Positions 63,501 through 64,000 of a stretch of 64,000 bases of DNA are shown here, piece after piece. Numbering within the stretch: the first letter of the stretch is position 1; every line of letters begins with the position of its first letter. A program made the position numbers and the translations under genes. This DNA is from Rotaria sp. Silwood1 (Eukaryota > Rotifera > Eurotatoria > Philodinida > Philodinidae). Below the pieces are notes generated by a model. It searched no databases, was not told the origin of the DNA, and saw only the letters and a program-made list of their open reading frames with translations. The stretch is taken from NCBI GenBank assembly GCA_905250075.1, contig CAJNOP010000010.1, positions 4,069,371 through 4,133,370 of the forward strand, read 5' to 3'.

Positions 63501-64000
63501 TGTTTTTTCTTTTATTCATACCTGTTTGATTAGATGAAGTAACAGTTGATGGTACATTTTTAGGTCTTATAGTTGTGGTGGTTTGTTTTGATTGTGGTGG
63601 ATGATAGACGGGTACTCGAGTTTTAGGCACCGGAATTCGAGGTGGAACCTGTGGTACAGACGATGATGATGACGACATCCAGCTGATAATATTCGAATTA
63701 TTATTATTGTTATTATTATTATTATTATTATTCGTATTAGAAGAATATAATTGTATCAAACTATTTGTATCTGTTTGATGAAAGATAGGTTTTGTTGTTG
63801 ATGATGATGATAGTATGTCAAAATCTGTAGAAAAACAATAAGAATGTTGATATTGATTATCTGGATATACAGGTAATGGTAATGGTGGCAAAGATGGAGG
63901 TGATTGAAGACCAAGGACAATTGAGTTCTTTGATGCTGTTCGATTATGCTCTTGCGGTCGCTGCTTCTGTCGATGTCTTGCTGTTGATGTGCAAGTTCCC
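60527..64000 (-). CDS. CCSER-like coiled-coil serine-rich protein, 5' end outside the window
   Basis: Predicted minus-strand exons: from beyond 64000 to 63522, then 62757-62030, 61966-61683, 61445-61188, 61118-60932, 60871-60740, 60683-60615 and 60556-60527 (stop). Phases match throughout; the last small exon is the least certain. Much of the protein is low-complexity Ser, Thr, Asn and Pro with RSRTPSRTS-type basic motifs, as in microtubule-linked proteins. Three parts carry the family signal: CSLKSDDLMCDFDD, the helix SYRQVMKDVMVVKTILHQL followed by DRLLKHSDG, and a final coiled coil DDLLKEIATLRKEKEQDKQTI. These match the order and spacing of the C-terminal region of vertebrate CCSER1/CCSER2 (FAM190), where I recall MVQDCTAVKTQLLKLKRLL and a similar end coil. 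CCSER2 binds microtubule bundles; the same role here is inference. The start codon is not in the window. Intron 1 seen here is 764 bp; the others are shorter. AAT and CAA runs encode poly-Asn and poly-Thr. Confidence 0.75.
63120..63142. repeat. TTTC microsatellite
   Basis: About five TTTC units inside the long intron of the CCSER-like gene. Confidence 0.8.
63694..63735. repeat. AAT/ATT trinucleotide repeat in coding sequence
   Basis: A run of ATT units read on the minus strand as AAT, encoding a poly-Asn tract in the CCSER-like protein. It is likely to vary in length between alleles. Confidence 0.85.

Noticed and set aside
1-64000. tRNA, rRNA and CRISPR features
   Set aside because: No complete tRNA cloverleaf, rRNA segment or regularly spaced repeat array was seen on either strand by eye.

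Overview
The window looks like nuclear DNA of a bdelloid rotifer. The evidence is: a strongly AT-rich, gene-poor animal genome; genes split by mostly 50-70 bp GT-AG introns, with a few longer ones; animal-type families (NK homeobox, protocadherin, MOK kinase, WDR31, TRPV channel, CCSER); and a decayed member of the ADP-ribosyltransferase/TPR family that I know as expanded in bdelloids. No organism name is given, so this is inference.

Layout. 1-4.8 kb is AT-rich DNA with no gene seen. 4.85-6.6 kb (+) is a three-exon NK7-like homeobox gene. About 8.9-9.55 kb holds a decayed LINE reverse-transcriptase relic. 12.1-13.0 kb (+) is an intronless metallo-beta-lactamase-fold hydrolase, followed by a decayed mariner transposase on the minus strand. 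13.6-20.5 kb is long non-coding DNA upstream of a five-exon cadherin gene at 20.5-24.9 kb (+). 26.65-27.8 kb is a phosphoserine aminotransferase pseudogene (+). 29.4-32.3 kb (+) is an 11-exon MOK-type kinase. 34.0-34.6 kb is an inverted-repeat element. 35.3-36.6 kb (-) is the ADP-ribosyltransferase pseudogene. 38.9-40.0 kb (-) is an unidentified decayed gene. 40.5-41.6 kb (-) is a two-exon gene of unknown function. 42.96-44.66 kb (-) is a 5'-truncated LINE insertion with a poly(A) tail and 13-bp target-site duplications. 47.4-48.4 kb (-) is a leucine-rich-repeat gene. 48.6-51.0 kb (-) is WDR31. 52.2-55.9 kb (-) is a 15-exon TRPV-type channel. 57.2-58.0 kb is a giant imperfect palindrome. 60.5 kb to the window end (-) is the 3' part of a CCSER-like gene.

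The intact genes do not form an obvious pathway. They are unrelated animal genes with roles in transcription, adhesion, ciliary signalling, sensory ion flux and the cytoskeleton. Genome decay and transposition are the main theme between them: three relics of mobile elements (LINE, mariner, LINE), two recognisable pseudogenes, one unidentified relic and two long inverted repeats.

Exon boundaries were worked out by hand from splice signals, reading phase and remembered family alignments. Every multi-exon model keeps phase from start to stop, but none is backed by transcripts. I did not find a clearly new biological system. The most unusual items are the damaged splice site at the HRD motif of the kinase, the Gln-Gln at the expected TRPV pore filter, the ADP-ribosyltransferase relic with five stops but no frameshift, and the 780-bp palindrome.
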